Positions 43,001-51,567 of a DNA stretch of 64,000 nt are shown here, in pieces. Location of the stretch: contig JAVBLK010000014.1 in assembly GCA_031553565.1 (NCBI GenBank), positions 1-64,000 of the forward strand, read 5' to 3'. Each line of letters opens with the position of its first letter. Positions within the stretch are counted from its first letter, which is position 1. The notes under the pieces are model-generated. The model ran no database searches, was not told the origin of the DNA, and worked only from the letters and a program-made list of their open reading frames with translations. The position numbers were made by a program, and so were the translations under genes. The DNA comes from JAVBLK01 sp031553565 (GTDB lineage Bacteria; Bacillota; Clostridia; Christensenellales; DUVY01).

Positions 43001-44287
43001 ATGGCAGAGAAGAGTTACAATCCGTTTGAGAACGCGCAGGCGCAGTTCGACCATGTTGCCGAATACCTTAAGCTTGACGGCGGCACGAGAGAGCTTCTGC
43101 GTACCCCTATGCGCGAATTCCACGTATCGATCCCCGTCAGAATGGACGACGGCAGCGTCAAGGTATTCAAGGGCTTCCGTATGCAGCACAACGATGCGCG
43201 CGGCCCCGGCAAGGGCGGCCTGCGTTTTCACCCGCACGAGACGGCCGACACAGTGCGCGCACTGTCCATGTGGATGACCTGGAAATGCGCCGTTGTGGAT
43301 ATCCCGCTGGGCGGGGCAAAGGGCGGCATCATCTGCGACCCCAGGACGATGAGCGAGGGCGAGCAGGAAAGGCTGTGCCGCGGCTATATCAGAAAGATCT
43401 ATAAGGAAATAGGCCCTGTTCAGGACGTGCCCGCGCCCGACGTCATGACCAGCGGCAAGCATATGCTGTGGATGCTTGACGAATACGAGACGATCACCGG
43501 TACGCGCGTGCCCGGCATGATCACAGGCAAGCCTGTGGGCAGCGGCGGTTCCCTGGGGCGCACCGAGGCGACGGGCTTCGGCGTCATATATACTTTACGC
43601 GAGGCTCTTAAAAACCTTAAGATGGACATAAAGAAAACGACCGCCAGCATACAGGGCTTTGGCAACGTAGCCGAATACGCGGCAAAGATGTACTGCAGCC
43701 TGGGCGGCAAGCTGATCGCCGTATCATGCTGGAACAATGACGACAAGAAGGCTTATACCTACCGCAGCGAAAACGGCATCGACGCCGGGAAGCTGGCCGG
43801 CATCAAGGATAATTTCGGCACGATAAACAGCGAAAAGGCAAAGGCAATGGGCCTTGAGATACTTGACGGCGACGCGTGGCTCTCCGAAAAGGTCGATATC
43901 ATCCTGCCCGCGGCTCTGGAAAACCAGATCACGGCGCAGAACGTGGGGAAGATCAACAAGAGCGTAAAAGTCATCTGCGAGGGCGCAAACGGCCCTACGT
44001 CGCCCGACGCCGATCCGGAGATACAAAAACGCGGGATTTACCTTGTGCCCGATTTCCTGTGCAACGCCGGCGGGGTGACGTGCAGCTATTTCGAGCAGGT
44101 GCAGGGCAATATGAACTTTTTCTGGTCGAAGGAAGAGGTCCTGCAAAAGCTTGAGGCCAAGATGGTCTCGGCATACAACGCCGTACACGAGCTGTCGGTA
44201 AAAGACAAGATATATATGCGCGACGCGGCCTATGTGATCGCGATAAACCGGGTGGTGACGGCGGTCAAGTCACGCGGGTGGTGCTAA
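43001..44287 (+). CDS. gdhA: Glutamate dehydrogenase
   Basis: 428 residues, the usual size of the hexameric clostridial enzyme. Catalyses glutamate + NAD(P) to 2-oxoglutarate + ammonia. Substrate region ARGPGKGGLRFHP near 68, catalytic Lys in GGAKGGI, GPVQDVPAPDVMTS, and the nucleotide fold GFGNVAEYAAKM near 225. Cofactor specificity not decided. RBS TTAGGAGAG. A long leader with a palindrome suggests regulated expression. Confidence 0.96.
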   Translation: MAEKSYNPFENAQAQFDHVAEYLKLDGGTRELLRTPMREFHVSIPVRMDDGSVKVFKGFRMQHNDARGPGKGGLRFHPHETADTVRALSMWMTWKCAVVDIPLGGAKGGIICDPRTMSEGEQERLCRGYIRKIYKEIGPVQDVPAPDVMTSGKHMLWMLDEYETITGTRVPGMITGKPVGSGGSLGRTEATGFGVIYTLREALKNLKMDIKKTTASIQGFGNVAEYAAKMYCSLGGKLIAVSCWNNDDKKAYTYRSENGIDAGKLAGIKDNFGTINSEKAKAMGLEILDGDAWLSEKVDIILPAALENQITAQNVGKINKSVKVICEGANGPTSPDADPEIQKRGIYLVPDFLCNAGGVTCSYFEQVQGNMNFFWSKEEVLQKLEAKMVSAYNAVHELSVKDKIYMRDAAYVIAINRVVTAVKSRGWC

Positions 44288-44292
44288 AAACA

Positions 44293-44370
44293 TTCGCCTT
44301 TTTCTTTAGGGCGACCCGTCACGGTTGCCGGTCAAAAAGAAACCGGCGAGGGGAAAAGAAAATAAGGATG
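44293..44370 (+). repeat. Post-gene repeat shared with 26150-26273
   Basis: Begins 5 nt after the gdhA stop with TTCGCCTTTTTCTTTAGG and continues with GGGGAAAAGAAAATAAGG at 44350. Same order of blocks as after rplS, with a shorter interval. Confidence 0.65.
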
Positions 44371-44410
44371 GATTTTTTCCCTGGGTCATAGAAAAGCTTT
44401 ATAACTTTAC

Positions 44411-44443
44411 AACAGCCGTTGCATTTAAAAATGCGGCGGCTGT
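44411..44443 (+). terminator. Hairpin terminator after gdhA
   Basis: AACAGCCGTTGCATTT pairs with AATGCGGCGGCTGTT (one bulge). Only a short T-run follows. Confidence 0.7.
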
Positions 44444-44505
44444 TTGCTTATAAGCATTGTGTTTTGGTGCTTTTATGAGGTTTCCCCGAATATCATATAA
44501 GTGAG

Positions 44506-45297
44506 ATGGAACGGGAAAAGGAAGTTGAGAAAGCGGCTGCACAAGATACTTCCGCGGACGGCGGGAAGGTTTCCGGCGGCGGAAAAAATCGGCGCGGGGA
44601 GAATTTTTTTTTGAACGTGGTTGTGAACTGCGTGCTGGCGCTGATGCTTATGGGCATTTTCACCGTTACGCTGATGCCGCAGATCAGCCAGGCGTTCAAT
44701 CCGGAGGCTGGCGGCGCGTACTACCGCGGCAACACCGCCAATAAAAACGTCTCGCTGATGGTGAACGTTTACTGGGGCACGGAATATTTGGATGGCATGC
44801 TGAAGGTTTTGGAGGACGAAAGCGTCAAAATAACATTCTTTGTAGGCGGCAGCTGGGCGGCGGAAAACAGCGGGATGCTTATAAAAATCAGGGATAAGGG
44901 TCACGAAATCGGCAATCACGGCTATTACCACAAAGATCATAAAAAGATCAGCGAGACCCGCAACCGCGAGGAAATTTTTATCACGCATAAGCTTGTCGAA
45001 AGCGTTGCCGGCGTCAGTATGAATCTTTTTGCGCCGCCATCGGGCAGCTTCGATAAAACGACTGTCAATGTTGCGGCAAACCTGGGCTATAAGACGATTA
45101 TGTGGAGCAAGGATACGATAGACTGGCGCGATAAGGACGCCGGGCTGGCATATGCCCGCGCCACAAAAAATCTGAAAAACGGCGACCTGATACTGATGCA
45201 CCCGACCGCGCACACGCTTGAGGCCTTGCCGCGCATCATAAAAACGGCCGGGGAACAGGGCTTCAAGGTCACGACTGTTACAGAGACTATTACATAA
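44506..45297 (+). CDS. YlxY/PdaB-type polysaccharide deacetylase family protein
   Basis: 263 residues. Charged cytoplasmic start, one membrane helix (about 33-55), then a NodB-fold domain outside the membrane: VSLMVNVYWGTEYLDGML, TFFVGGSWA, HEIGNHGYYH, APPSGSFDKTT, MWSKDTIDWR and ILMHP. The canonical TFDDGP motif is replaced by VNVYWG, which I recall as characteristic of the sporulation-associated YlxY/PdaB group rather than a defect of this copy. The role is likely in spore or cell-wall glycan processing. No SD before the ATG. Confidence 0.87.
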   Translation: MEREKEVEKAAAQDTSADGGKVSGGGKNRRGENFFLNVVVNCVLALMLMGIFTVTLMPQISQAFNPEAGGAYYRGNTANKNVSLMVNVYWGTEYLDGMLKVLEDESVKITFFVGGSWAAENSGMLIKIRDKGHEIGNHGYYHKDHKKISETRNREEIFITHKLVESVAGVSMNLFAPPSGSFDKTTVNVAANLGYKTIMWSKDTIDWRDKDAGLAYARATKNLKNGDLILMHPTAHTLEALPRIIKTAGEQGFKVTTVTETIT

Positions 45298-45304
45298 AGA
45301 TGAT

Positions 45305-46117
45305 TCATAATAGCGGCAGCAGCTTCATTTTTCCGTTTAGAAAAATCGTGTGATATTTAAAGCCGCAATCTTTTAAAAGCGACATGACCTCCGCGCGGCT
45401 GCGGCAAATGTCGCCGGTTGCGTGCGCGTCGCTGCCGTAAACTATCAGCTCGCCGCCCAAGTCTCTGTACAGCCGTATGATATCGCGCTGCGGCAGGCAG
45501 GGGGAGGGCGCGCTCCTTACGCTGGAGTTTGCTTCCAGTGCGACGCCGCCCGCTATCATTTTTTTAAGGATAGCCTCCGCGATTTCGTAATATTCCGTCA
45601 GCATATCTCTTTTTTCAAACGGGCTGTTGCGCGTGATATAGCCGAAGTGCCCGACCGTATTAAAGCGGTACGGGGCGGAAAGGCTTTCGTACACGGCTTT
45701 CAGATAATTGTTATAGCCCTCTTTCTGCGTTCTGTTAGAGAAGTAGCGTTCCCAATAGCAATCCTCGCCGTCGATCGTGTGGACGCTGTTGATTACATAA
45801 TCGTAGCCGCCCGCATCCAACTGCGCCGCGTTCAGCTCGTTTGCGAAAGGGTCATAGCCCAGCTCGATCCCGTATGCGATCTCGATTTGCCCCGTGTATT
45901 TATGCTTAACGCGCATAAATTCTTTGTGGTATTTTTCCAGGCTGGTTTTGGCCGCGCCCTTGATGTTCCGCGCCGCATAGTCGTTATTGCAATGCTCGGT
46001 TACCGCGATATATCCGCAGCCCTTCTCTATCGCGGATATCACCATATCCTCTAACGAGTCGGTGCCGTCGCCCGAAAAAGTACTGTGCATATGATAATCT
46101 GTGAGCGTATTCTTCAT
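45305..46117 (-). CDS. PHP-family phosphatase, histidinol-phosphatase-like
   Basis: 270 residues. Metal-binding PHP motifs: DYHMHSTFSGDG at residue 7, VTEHCNND near 40, and the C-terminal YGSDAHATGDI. Similar to HisK/HisJ-type histidinol phosphatases, but no his genes are nearby, so the substrate is uncertain. A minus-strand TATAAT (46132-46127) ends 9 nt before the ATG and no SD exists. Confidence 0.85.
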   Translation of the reverse strand: MKNTLTDYHMHSTFSGDGTDSLEDMVISAIEKGCGYIAVTEHCNNDYAARNIKGAAKTSLEKYHKEFMRVKHKYTGQIEIAYGIELGYDPFANELNAAQLDAGGYDYVINSVHTIDGEDCYWERYFSNRTQKEGYNNYLKAVYESLSAPYRFNTVGHFGYITRNSPFEKRDMLTEYYEIAEAILKKMIAGGVALEANSSVRSAPSPCLPQRDIIRLYRDLGGELIVYGSDAHATGDICRSRAEVMSLLKDCGFKYHTIFLNGKMKLLPLL

Positions 46118-46126
46118 AGTAGGTAT

Positions 46127-46162
46127 ATTATATCACAGTGCCGGGCGAAGTTATGATATAAT
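46127..46162. promoter_or_regulatory. Divergent -10 elements for PHP and P1 genes
   Basis: Only 51 bp separate the two start codons. Minus-strand TATAAT at 46132-46127 is 9 nt from its ATG; plus-strand TATAAT at 46157-46162 is 6 nt from its ATG (46169). Their -35 regions overlap the other promoter. Confidence 0.65.
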
Positions 46163-46168
46163 AAGCGT

Positions 46169-47092
46169 ATGAACGCATTTAATGATATTTATATCGGCCA
46201 CGCTGAAAAGGAAAATACGGGCGTTACCGTAATTTTCTCGAAAGAAGGCGTGACCGGCGGAGTCAGCACGCGCGGCGCCGCGCCCGGGACGCGCGAAACA
46301 GACCTTCTGCGCCCGGAAAAAACGGTGGATAAGGTCAACGCCGTCGTCCTTTCGGGCGGCAGCGCGTTCGGCCTTGACGCGTGCTCCGGGGTCATGCGCT
46401 GGCTTTTTGAAAACAACTGCGGGTTCGATACCGGGCTCTGCCGCGTGCCAATTGTTTCGGGCGCGGTGATTTACGACCTTCTGCCCGGCGGCATAAATTT
46501 CCCCGACGCGGATACAGGATACGCCGCCTGCAAAAACGCGGTGCCGCTGCGCTTTAAAAACGGCATGGCCGGGGGGATAAACGGCGGGCGCGCGGGGGGC
46601 GGCAGGGGCGCGCGGTGCGGCCGCGTTTTCGGCGCCGCCGCGTCCATGGCGGCCGGTATCGGATTTTCGCATATTGAGGCGTGCGGCGTCGAAATGGCCG
46701 CCATAATCGTTGTAAACCCCTTAGGCGACGTGTTTGATTGCAATACCGGTAAAATAGCGGCGGGCGGCAGAGGACCCGACGGTAAATTCCTGGATGCGCA
46801 TAATTTTATATTAAACGGCGGCTTGCTTAAAATTCAGGCGGAACAGGGCGCGGGGCGTAACACCGTCATCGGCGCGGTCGTGACAAACGCTAAGCTTTCC
46901 AAGTTGCAATGCAATATGCTGGCCGGGACGGCGCAGGACGGTATCGCCCTGTCGGTACGCCCGGCGCATACCGCCATGGACGGCGACACTATATTTGCGC
47001 TGTCGGCAGGGAAGAAGGAGGCCGAATACAATACGTTGTCGGTAATGGCGGCCGAGGCCGTGCGGCTTGCGGTTTTAAACGCGGTAAAGTAA
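46169..47092 (+). CDS. P1-family (DmpA/NylC-like) Ntn hydrolase
   Basis: 307 residues, normal length. These enzymes self-cleave to expose a catalytic Thr or Ser; here the likely site is the NTVIGAVVTN segment near residue 231, after GAGRN. Upstream motifs LSGGSAFGLDA and the glycine-rich AGGGRGARCGRVFGAA agree with the family. Acts as an aminopeptidase or amidase on small peptides or amides; substrate unknown. Apparently leaderless. Confidence 0.88.
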   Translation: MNAFNDIYIGHAEKENTGVTVIFSKEGVTGGVSTRGAAPGTRETDLLRPEKTVDKVNAVVLSGGSAFGLDACSGVMRWLFENNCGFDTGLCRVPIVSGAVIYDLLPGGINFPDADTGYAACKNAVPLRFKNGMAGGINGGRAGGGRGARCGRVFGAAASMAAGIGFSHIEACGVEMAAIIVVNPLGDVFDCNTGKIAAGGRGPDGKFLDAHNFILNGGLLKIQAEQGAGRNTVIGAVVTNAKLSKLQCNMLAGTAQDGIALSVRPAHTAMDGDTIFALSAGKKEAEYNTLSVMAAEAVRLAVLNAVK

Positions 47093-47141
47093 CCGCTTAA
47101 GAGCGGCAAACAGGCCGGCGCGAAAGAACGGGATACTCATT

Positions 47142-47498
47142 ATGATCGGGATCGATATCATTGAAATAAGCAGGATTGAAACCGCTGTCAAACAATGCGC
47201 TTTTATAAAAAAAGTGTTTACTTCTGCCGAGCAGGCTCATTATAAAAGCAGCGGCGGCGATCCTCAAACCTATGCAGGGATGTTCGCGGCAAAGGAAGCC
47301 GTTGTAAAAGCTTTGCAAACCGGCTTTGACGGCATAAGGCATACCGATGTCGAGGTGCGCCACAGCGAAAAAGGCGCGCCGTATATTAAGCTTTACGGCG
47401 CCGCCGCTGAAGTTTTTAAGGCGTCGGGGAAACAAAACATAGAAATATCGATATCGCACTGCGAAAGCTACGCCGCGGCAGTGTGCAATATTTTTTAA
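47142..47498 (+). CDS. acpS: Holo-[acyl-carrier-protein] synthase
   Basis: 118 residues, full-length AcpS. Transfers 4'-phosphopantetheine from CoA to ACP. Metal ligands: Asp in GIDIIEISRI (D5) and Glu in FAAKEAVVKAL near 54. C-terminal ISISHCESYAAAV agrees with the family. Sits next to a MazF-type gene, an arrangement also common in Firmicutes (acpS-alr-mazEF neighbourhoods). Confidence 0.93.
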   Translation: MIGIDIIEISRIETAVKQCAFIKKVFTSAEQAHYKSSGGDPQTYAGMFAAKEAVVKALQTGFDGIRHTDVEVRHSEKGAPYIKLYGAAAEVFKASGKQNIEISISHCESYAAAVCNIF

Positions 47499-47578
47499 GC
47501 TGCTGAAATTTTTTCGAGTCAGGATGTGTTAAGAGCCGTCGTATGAAGCCCCTTATAAAAAAATAGCCCGTTGTCCTA

Positions 47579-47944
47579 TTATGTAGGGAAGCCCAGGCTT
47601 ATCAATATCGCTTTGTCGGCGCGTTTCATAGTATCGGACTTCAGAGTTCCTATTTTTTCCTTCAGCCGCTTTTTATCCAGCGTCCTGATCTGTTCCAGCA
47701 GGATGACCGAGTCCTTGGGCAGGCCGTAGTCGCCGGCCTTAAGCTCTATATGCGTCGGCAGCTTTGCCTTGTTTATCTGGCTGGTTATCGCCGCCGCAAT
47801 TATTGTCGGGCTGTACTTATTGCCTATGTCGTTCTGTATGATAAGAACGGGACGCATACCGCCCTGTTCGCTGCCCACTACGGGCGACAGGTCGGCGTAA
47901 AAGAGATCCCCTCGTTTTATGATTCCGTTTGTTTCACTAACCAT
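47579..47944 (-). CDS. mazF: MazF/NdoA-type endoribonuclease toxin
   Basis: 121 residues. KRGDLFYADLSPVVGSEQGGMRPVLIIQND and the later IEQ-type helix (LLEQIRTLDKKRL) are characteristic of MazF, a sequence-specific mRNA interferase. Its start overlaps the end of the upstream small gene by 28 nt, so the two are coupled as a toxin-antitoxin module. Confidence 0.94.
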   Translation of the reverse strand: MVSETNGIIKRGDLFYADLSPVVGSEQGGMRPVLIIQNDIGNKYSPTIIAAAITSQINKAKLPTHIELKAGDYGLPKDSVILLEQIRTLDKKRLKEKIGTLKSDTMKRADKAILISLGFPT

Positions 47945-48099
47945 TTTTCATATTCACACAGATCGCCGGCGCATAATCCCTGTTCAGCCTCCGTAAGATT
48001 GACGGAGCCGGCTTTGCGGTAGCCCCGTTTCATCCGTCTCTCCATAATATGCGGGAAAAAGCGAAACGGTCTAAGTTTGGTTTTAGATTTTCTTTTCAT
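47917..48099 (-). CDS. Putative short MazE-like antitoxin
   Basis: 60 residues, strongly basic at the N-terminus and acidic at the C-terminus (EAEQGLCAGDLCEYEKWLVKQ). The ATG at 48099 has GGGAG 7 nt upstream. It overlaps mazF by 28 nt, the classic antitoxin position. It lacks a clear ribbon-helix-helix DNA-binding domain of EndoAI type; only the C-terminal segment looks like a toxin-neutralising tail. Function inferred from position. Confidence 0.7.
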   Translation of the reverse strand: MKRKSKTKLRPFRFFPHIMERRMKRGYRKAGSVNLTEAEQGLCAGDLCEYEKWLVKQTES

Positions 48100-48384
48100 A
48101 AAGTTTCTCCCGTTTCCGCACATTTTAAACCTGCCTGTCAATAAAAAGCGGGCTTAAAAATGGAAAAGCTTATCCTTGGTGCAAATATGTATTTTGGTAA
48201 TTTTTAAAAATTTATTCGATTGTTGTTTTAGTCCCTGAATCAGAATCACCGCGAAAAGGCTGAAACGGCCTAAGAGATGCAGTATTTTACTTTAGTATGA
48301 ATAACCCCGGCATCTTTTATGCCGGATATACGGCACGTGTTCCGCGGAATTCTAACGGATTTTTCCTATAAACGTATCGAAGGC

Positions 48385-49755
48385 TTATTGTTTGATTGCA
48401 TATCCCAGCCCCGTCATAAACTCGATCAGCGCGATATTGCCCGCGCCGTCCTCACGGAACACGGCCGAGGACGACAGCGCATCCTCGCACGAACTCAGTA
48501 TGTACTCCTCGATGTGCCCGGCGATATCGCCGTCTTCCGGCAAAGCAGAGGACATGCCGCTTGCAAGCCGAGCCGCGGCCGGCGACAGCGCGCCCGCATC
48601 AGCCTGCCCGGTCACAGCGGCCGCGGCGGCGCCGACGTCGGCGGACAGCATAAACGCGCCCAAGGCCTCGGCGGCGCCGATCCCTAAAGGCAAAAGATCT
48701 GTGCCTGTTCCGGCAAGCCGGCTGTTTAGCAGCATCAGCTCGGCGCAATATTCGCCGCTTCCGTTAATCCGCAATACGGGCAGTATCCGGATATTTTTGC
48801 CGGCGGGATTGACCAAACCGATCCTTTCGCCGGAATATGCCGCAAAAGCATCGTGTATCATACAGACAGCGGCAGAAAGCGCGGTGCGCTGGCCGCTCTC
48901 GATACGTATTACGGTATTGTACCAATCGGGGACGGTGATACTGACGCCGCGGCCGGGATCGGTAAAGGCCATGCGCGGCGGCGCGGAAAACAGCGGCATA
49001 TCGGGCAGGCCGCCTGTAAGGCAAAAGTGGCCCCCGGCCTTTGTTTTATCGCTGTCCGCAAAGCTTTCGAAGAAAAAATAGTGGGGGAAGTATTCTATCG
49101 CGTCGATAAGCCGCCCGAAAGCGTCGGAAAAATCCCTGGCCGCTCTGTGCTGCGCGGGGTAAAAAACAAAATGCTGTGAAAAAAGACAATTCGCCGAAAA
49201 TCGGAACAGCCAATCATCGCCGTTCAAACATACGGGCAGAACGCGCGTAAGCGGCGAAAGCTCGGGGCTCGGGCACATTAAACAGCGCGGCGAGTCGTAA
49301 GGGCTGCCTTCCGCAAATGTAAGGGCGGTGTTGATCGTTATATGCAGCGCGCCCTTTTTGCCCGGCGCGCGCCAGTGTATATTATGATCCGCGGCGGCAA
49401 GGGGGACATAGCCGCTCTTTACCGAAAAGTCGTACAGCCAGTCGGCGGCCTCGCGCATCCCTCCGCCCTCTAAAATAATCAAACTGAAAATTTCGATAAT
49501 GCGCGACGGCGGCGGCAAAACCGCGGCAAGCAGCAATGACTGCATACGGCTGTCTAAGCCGCTCAAAATAGCGTCCGCATTCGTTTGTTTCTCTAAAAAG
49601 TCCGCATCCGCGGCGTAATTATCAAAACCTGCCGGCGATACGCCCGCAATTTCGCAAAGCTTTAAAAACAAAAACTGATTGTCCGCCGTATCGACGGAAA
49701 GATGGATGTTTGCGTATGCAATAAGATCGGATAAACGCTTTCGGATATCGTCCAT
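48385..49755 (-). CDS. Type II galactose-1-phosphate uridylyltransferase homologue, degenerate
   Basis: 456 residues aligning with Firmicutes GalT2: HITINTALTF, SPRCLMCPSPE, RVLPVCLNGDDWLFRFSANCL, QHFVFYPAQH, EYFPHYFF and VPDWYNTVIRIES follow the family order. The catalytic segment does not: where GalT2 has SHDHFQGG, this protein has GGHFCLTGG (241-249), losing the His-X-His that forms the uridylyl-enzyme. YNEHC is SQH, and the C-terminal HPHEELHHIKKENIGL is absent. Uridylyl transfer is not expected. Promoter TTGCAT-17-TATAAT lies just upstream with a 3-4 nt leader. Confidence 0.82.
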   Translation of the reverse strand: MDDIRKRLSDLIAYANIHLSVDTADNQFLFLKLCEIAGVSPAGFDNYAADADFLEKQTNADAILSGLDSRMQSLLLAAVLPPPSRIIEIFSLIILEGGGMREAADWLYDFSVKSGYVPLAAADHNIHWRAPGKKGALHITINTALTFAEGSPYDSPRCLMCPSPELSPLTRVLPVCLNGDDWLFRFSANCLFSQHFVFYPAQHRAARDFSDAFGRLIDAIEYFPHYFFFESFADSDKTKAGGHFCLTGGLPDMPLFSAPPRMAFTDPGRGVSITVPDWYNTVIRIESGQRTALSAAVCMIHDAFAAYSGERIGLVNPAGKNIRILPVLRINGSGEYCAELMLLNSRLAGTGTDLLPLGIGAAEALGAFMLSADVGAAAAAVTGQADAGALSPAAARLASGMSSALPEDGDIAGHIEEYILSSCEDALSSSAVFREDGAGNIALIEFMTGLGYAIKQ

Positions 49756-49765
49756 ATATATCCGT

Positions 49766-49794
49766 ATTATACATGCAAACGGTATTTAATGCAA
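49766..49794 (-). promoter_or_regulatory. Promoter of GalT-like gene
   Basis: Minus strand TTGCAT (49794-49789), 17-nt spacer, TATAAT (49771-49766), 10 nt before the ATG, leaving a leader of about 3-4 nt. Confidence 0.75.
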
Positions 49795-49897
49795 GCCCTG
49801 AAAATGCGTAGGGTGCGGCTGAAATCCCGCGTGACAGGCTGCGCATACCTTGCTGTTTCAAAGGCGCGGTCTTACGCGCGCTTTTACCGGCAGACAA

Positions 49898-50620
49898 TCA
49901 TTGTGCATAACCCGCGTGCGGGTCAGTCATGGTTGCGCCGCGTATAATTGCGCCGGCGTAGTTTTTGAAGGCGCTTGCTATCATCTCATATCCTGCGGGC
50001 TTTAAATGCAGCCCGTCGTGCGAAATGATCCGCGCGTCGAAATCACGGCAGGATAAAAAGCGCCCGCGCACGTCCACAAGATCGCAGCCGGTCTCTTTTG
50101 CGATCCGCGCGATCGAGTCGGAATAAAGCTCGTGAAAGCGGTAGATCATATCGGCGCTGCCCAGCCATTTTACGATGTTGCCGGTATCGAGCCCCTTTGA
50201 CCCCAAAAACGCGAGATATTTTTCGCTGCTTATAGGCGGCAGCGTCATAAGCACAGGCTTTATATTATGCCCGCGCAGAGTCTTGATCAGCGTGATCAGC
50301 GTCTCGCAAAATTGCGGCAGGGGAGTGGCCGGCTCGTGACGCGCATCCGGCGCCGCGGCTACCTCCGCCCAATCATAGTTACAGTCGTTACCGCCATAGC
50401 ATAGTACGGCGATATCGGGGCGGGCGCCGCTGTCAAGATCGCCCTTTATTATTTGACTGCCGCGTGTGACGGTACAGCCGAAGCGCGAACGGTTTTCAAT
50501 ACGGTAATCGTTTTCAAAGCCGGGAAGATAATGCGAAACCGTGGCGTGGTACTGCCCGCCGCAATCCAATACCGTAGCGCGCATAATAGAGTCGCCGTAA
50601 ATAAACACATTTTTTTTCAT
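49898..50620 (-). CDS. SGNH/GDSL-family hydrolase
   Basis: 240 residues without signal peptide, so cytosolic. Block I YGDSIMRATV (catalytic Ser near 11), block III GGNDCNYDW and block V SHDGLHLKPAGY with the catalytic Asp and His are complete. Probably an esterase on acetylated sugars or lipids; substrate unknown. Perfect ribosome site GGAGGT 8 nt before the ATG. Confidence 0.9.
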   Translation of the reverse strand: MKKNVFIYGDSIMRATVLDCGGQYHATVSHYLPGFENDYRIENRSRFGCTVTRGSQIIKGDLDSGARPDIAVLCYGGNDCNYDWAEVAAAPDARHEPATPLPQFCETLITLIKTLRGHNIKPVLMTLPPISSEKYLAFLGSKGLDTGNIVKWLGSADMIYRFHELYSDSIARIAKETGCDLVDVRGRFLSCRDFDARIISHDGLHLKPAGYEMIASAFKNYAGAIIRGATMTDPHAGYAQ

Positions 50621-50720
50621 ATTTCTGACCTCCGGTAAAAAGCTTTATTATGTTTTTTAGACTAACGGATTATTCCTCATTTGCGGTAATACTATTCCTG
50701 TTTAGCTCTCGAATATCAAT

Positions 50721-50768
50721 TCGGGGGAAGCTTTGTAATTTAAGTCGGGGGAAGCTTTGTAATTTAAG
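50721..50768 (+). repeat. 24-bp exact tandem duplication
   Basis: TCGGGGGAAGCTTTGTAATT plus TAAG occurs twice in a row between the SGNH and XRE genes. No function apparent. Confidence 0.85.
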
Positions 50769-50821
50769 CAAGAACGTTTCCGCTACTTTTATATTATTTC
50801 AACCGGCGCATTTTTATCAAC

Positions 50822-50898
50822 CTACTGTGGAAATCGCTTACTATACGAAAAGTAACGCCACAGTAGAGTTTTTATCCGCCGCTCTACTGACGGTAGAG
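50822..50898. promoter_or_regulatory. Inverted repeats upstream of XRE gene
   Basis: CTACTGTGG (50822-50830) and CCACAGTAG (50858-50866) form an exact inverted repeat; CTCTAC/GTAGAG (50882-50898) forms a second, ending 14 bp before the -35. Both carry CTAC/GTAG half-sites, so they may be operators for the adjacent regulator. Confidence 0.6.
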
Positions 50899-50911
50899 TC
50901 CGGCTTTTTGC

Positions 50912-50940
50912 TTGAAAAAAACCGGTATTTTTGATATAAT
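50912..50940 (+). promoter_or_regulatory. Sigma-A promoter of XRE gene
   Basis: TTGAAA (50912-50917), 17-nt spacer, TATAAT (50935-50940). Confidence 0.85.
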
Positions 50941-50947
50941 GCGAATA

Positions 50948-51520
50948 ATGGAAGGCGAAAAAGACATGCAGGCGCTGATCGCTAAAAACCTTGCGGAATA
51001 CAGAAAGGCCGCGGGAATGACGCAGTTAGAGCTTTCTGAAAAACTGAATTATTCGGACAAAGCCGTATCAAAATGGGAGCGCGCCGAGGGCGTCCCCGAT
51101 ATTTTTATTTTAAAGCAGATCGCCGATATCTACGGAGTGACGGTCAACGACCTCATCAGCGAGAGAAAAGCCAAATTGCGCAACAACCCCAGGTTCCGTA
51201 AAATAGCGATCACCGCGCTTTCGGTGCTGTTGGTTTGGGTGGTCGCAACGGCAGTCTATGTGCTGATATCCCTGTTTCAGGTGACGGCGCCGAAGCTCTG
51301 GCTTATTTTCATGTACGCAATAACGGCCTCCGCGATCGTTGCACTCGTATTCGTGTCATTATGGGCAAAGCGTAAGTTTGCCCTTATCCCGGTCAGCATA
51401 CTTATCTGGTCGCTTGCCGCCGCGCTGTTTCTAAGCGTTTCTGTACCGAACAACTGGCTGTTCTTCATAGCCTGCATCCCGGTCGAGGTACTGGCATTCG
51501 TATGGTTTTTAAGGAAGTAA
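50948..51520 (+). CDS. XRE-family membrane-bound regulator
   Basis: 190 residues from the ATG at 50948, which lies 7 nt after the -10; an in-frame ATG at 50966 with GGAAGG upstream is an equally good start (184 residues). HTH_XRE domain near the N-terminus (GMTQLELSEKLNYSDKAVSKWERAEGVPD) followed by four membrane helices (about 85-188). Such membrane-anchored Cro-like regulators often repress their own gene or a nearby transporter. The inverted repeats at 50822-50898 are candidate operators. Confidence 0.9.
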   Translation: MEGEKDMQALIAKNLAEYRKAAGMTQLELSEKLNYSDKAVSKWERAEGVPDIFILKQIADIYGVTVNDLISERKAKLRNNPRFRKIAITALSVLLVWVVATAVYVLISLFQVTAPKLWLIFMYAITASAIVALVFVSLWAKRKFALIPVSILIWSLAAALFLSVSVPNNWLFFIACIPVEVLAFVWFLRK

Positions 51521-51567
51521 TGATCGCTGTAAATGCAAACGCAGTCGTTATATTTCTATTGCAAGCA

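Noticed and set aside
44506..45297. Loss of the TFDDGP motif as evidence of a dead deacetylase
   Set aside because: The NV-x-WG replacement is, to my knowledge, typical of the YlxY/PdaB sporulation group, so it is a family trait and not a defect of this copy.
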